Of a stretch of 6,655 nucleotides of DNA, positions 5,350 to 6,655 are shown one piece after another. Source of the DNA: Alphaproteobacteria bacterium (GTDB lineage Bacteria; Pseudomonadota; Alphaproteobacteria; JAJTHO01); contig JAJTHO010000107.1 of NCBI GenBank assembly GCA_021297975.1, forward strand, positions 1 through 6,655. The letters are read 5' to 3'. The position numbers were made by a program, and so were the translations under genes. A model generated the notes under the pieces. That model searched no databases. It was not told where the DNA came from and saw nothing but the letters and a program-made list of their open reading frames with translations. How positions within the stretch are numbered: position 1 is the stretch's first letter; every line of letters starts with the position of its first letter.

Positions 5350-6642
5350 ATGATACCACGCTACACCAACCCCGCCATGGCCGCCATCTGGACGGATGAA
5401 AACCGTTTCAAAATCTGGCTGGAGATTGAAACCCTCGCAACAGAAAAACAGGAACAGCTCGGCGTTGTGCCCCCCGGCACCGCAAAGGCCGTGCGCGAGA
5501 AGGGCAACTTCGACACCAAGCGCGTTTTAGAGATTGAAGAAACCACCAAACACGATGTGATTGCCTTCCTCACCAATCTTGCGGAATACGTCGGCGAGCC
5601 CGCCCGCTTTGTGCACCAGGGGATGACCAGCAGCGACGTGCTGGATACCTGCCTGTCTGTACAGCTCACCCAAGCAACAGATATGCTGCTGGAAAACACC
5701 GATAAGCTCCTCGCCGCGCTGAAAAAACGGGCGTTTGAGTTTAAACTGACCCCCACGATTGGCCGCAGCCATGGTATCCACGCCGAACCCACCACGTTTG
5801 GCCTGAAACTCGCCGGATTCTACGCCGAATTCACCCGCGCTAAACAGCGTTTGCAAACCGCCCGCGCAGAAATCGCCACCTGCGCCATTTCCGGCGCGGT
5901 GGGTACGTTTTCCAGCATCGACCCATCCGTTGAAGCCTACGTTGCCGATAAACTAGGCTTAGTCGTTGAGCCGGTCTCAACCCAAGTCATCCCCCGCGAT
6001 CGCCACGCTGCCTATTTCGCCGCCCTCGGCGTTGTCGCCAGTTCCATTGAGCGCCTCGCCACCGAAATCCGCCATCTGCAACGCACCGAAGTGCGCGAAG
6101 CTGAAGAATTCTTCTCCCCCGGTCAAAAGGGCAGCAGCGCGATGCCGCATAAGCGGAACCCCGTGCTCTCAGAAAACCACACCGGTCTCGCCCGTATTGT
6201 CCGCGCCGCCGTAACCCCTGCGCTGGAGAACGTCGCGCTGTGGCATGAACGCGACATCAGCCATTCGGCGGTGGAGCGTGTCTTCGCCCCCGATGCGACC
6301 ATTGCGCTCGATTTCGCCCTGCGCCGCCTCACCGGGATGATGGAAAAGCTGCTGGTGTATCCTGAGGCGATGCAAAAAAATCTCGACCACCTCCAAGGCC
6401 TTGTGTTCTCGCAAAGCGTGCTGCTGGCGCTGACGCAGGCGGGCTGTTCGCGCGAGGATGCCTATACACTCGTACAGCGCAACGCGATGCAGGTGTGGGC
6501 GGGCGGCGGCGGCTTTACCGCCCTGCTGCTGGCGGATACAGACGTTGCGCGGTATCTTAGCGCGGAAGCGGTGAACGACATCATGAATCCCCAGCGCTTT
6601 TTTGCGCAGGTGGAGACGATTTTTAAGCGGGTGTTTGCCTAA
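5350..6642 (+). CDS. purB: Adenylosuccinate lyase
   Basis: Catalyses two beta-eliminations that release fumarate: SAICAR to AICAR in de novo purine synthesis, and adenylosuccinate to AMP. It is a cytoplasmic homotetramer of the aspartase/fumarase superfamily. The 430-residue length is that of the short, Bacillus-like PurB rather than the longer E. coli type. Active-site segments are present: His68 in TTKHDV, MTSSDVLDT (92-100), His141 in GRSHGIHAEPTTFG (138-151), and the mobile signature loop GSSAMPHKRNP (261-271) with the catalytic serine. HERDISHSAVER (299-310) also matches the family. The start is favoured because MIPRYTNPAMAAIWTDENRF is the expected N terminus. No Shine-Dalgarno is seen; the preceding bases are pyrimidine-rich. 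The gene follows radC by 199 bp containing a repeat and a hairpin, so it may have its own transcription start. It ends 13 bp before the window edge. Confidence 0.97.
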   Translation: MIPRYTNPAMAAIWTDENRFKIWLEIETLATEKQEQLGVVPPGTAKAVREKGNFDTKRVLEIEETTKHDVIAFLTNLAEYVGEPARFVHQGMTSSDVLDTCLSVQLTQATDMLLENTDKLLAALKKRAFEFKLTPTIGRSHGIHAEPTTFGLKLAGFYAEFTRAKQRLQTARAEIATCAISGAVGTFSSIDPSVEAYVADKLGLVVEPVSTQVIPRDRHAAYFAALGVVASSIERLATEIRHLQRTEVREAEEFFSPGQKGSSAMPHKRNPVLSENHTGLARIVRAAVTPALENVALWHERDISHSAVERVFAPDATIALDFALRRLTGMMEKLLVYPEAMQKNLDHLQGLVFSQSVLLALTQAGCSREDAYTLVQRNAMQVWAGGGGFTALLLADTDVARYLSAEAVNDIMNPQRFFAQVETIFKRVFA

Positions 6643-6655
6643 GTTCACAACGCCC

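Noticed and set aside
1..6655. A novel defence, mobile or biosynthetic system
   Set aside because: Every gene is a recognisable core housekeeping family with an intact active site; no nuclease, transposase, reverse transcriptase, toxin or spacer array was found.

Overview
The window is a compact stretch of housekeeping genes from a GC-rich alphaproteobacterium. The assignment rests on protein signatures: an AspRS beginning with a YRTHTC segment and carrying an SPGEFYQLDFEMSF motif-2 region, an NAD kinase with a PFRPRRWRGALIP segment, the metX-metW pair, and a map-radC junction. I could not place the lineage more precisely. There is no phage, plasmid, transposase, CRISPR array, toxin-antitoxin pair or defence island here, and no rRNA or tRNA gene was seen.

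Layout from left to right: (1) The 3' end of metX and complete metW (+), overlapping by ATGA, belong to methionine biosynthesis. (2) aspS (-) converges on metW. The two stop codons are only 30 bp apart, and a likely intrinsic terminator for metXW lies across the last codons of aspS. (3) A 284-bp intergenic region separates aspS from the divergent NAD kinase gene. It holds a 118-bp structured repeat and a plausible aspS promoter. (4) ppnK, map and radC (+) form a tight block, with a 10-bp gap and then an ATGA overlap. (5) A 199-bp intergenic region holds a second copy of the repeat in the same orientation and a terminator-like hairpin. (6) purB (+), encoding adenylosuccinate lyase, ends 13 bp before the window edge.

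The genes cover methionine synthesis, Asp-tRNA charging, NADP+ supply, N-terminal methionine removal, a RadC-family protein of uncertain role, and purine synthesis. All seven proteins look intact in the part visible, with expected catalytic residues present and no frameshifts.

The signal not explained by genes is the repeat pair. Both longer intergenic regions are largely filled by one element, about 116-118 bp, predicted to fold as a four-way-junction cloverleaf. The copies differ mainly in loops and in paired positions where both sides change together. This looks like a dispersed MITE-like intergenic repeat, of a general kind common in bacterial genomes, rather than a new system. Its left edge may supply the -35 box of the aspS promoter.
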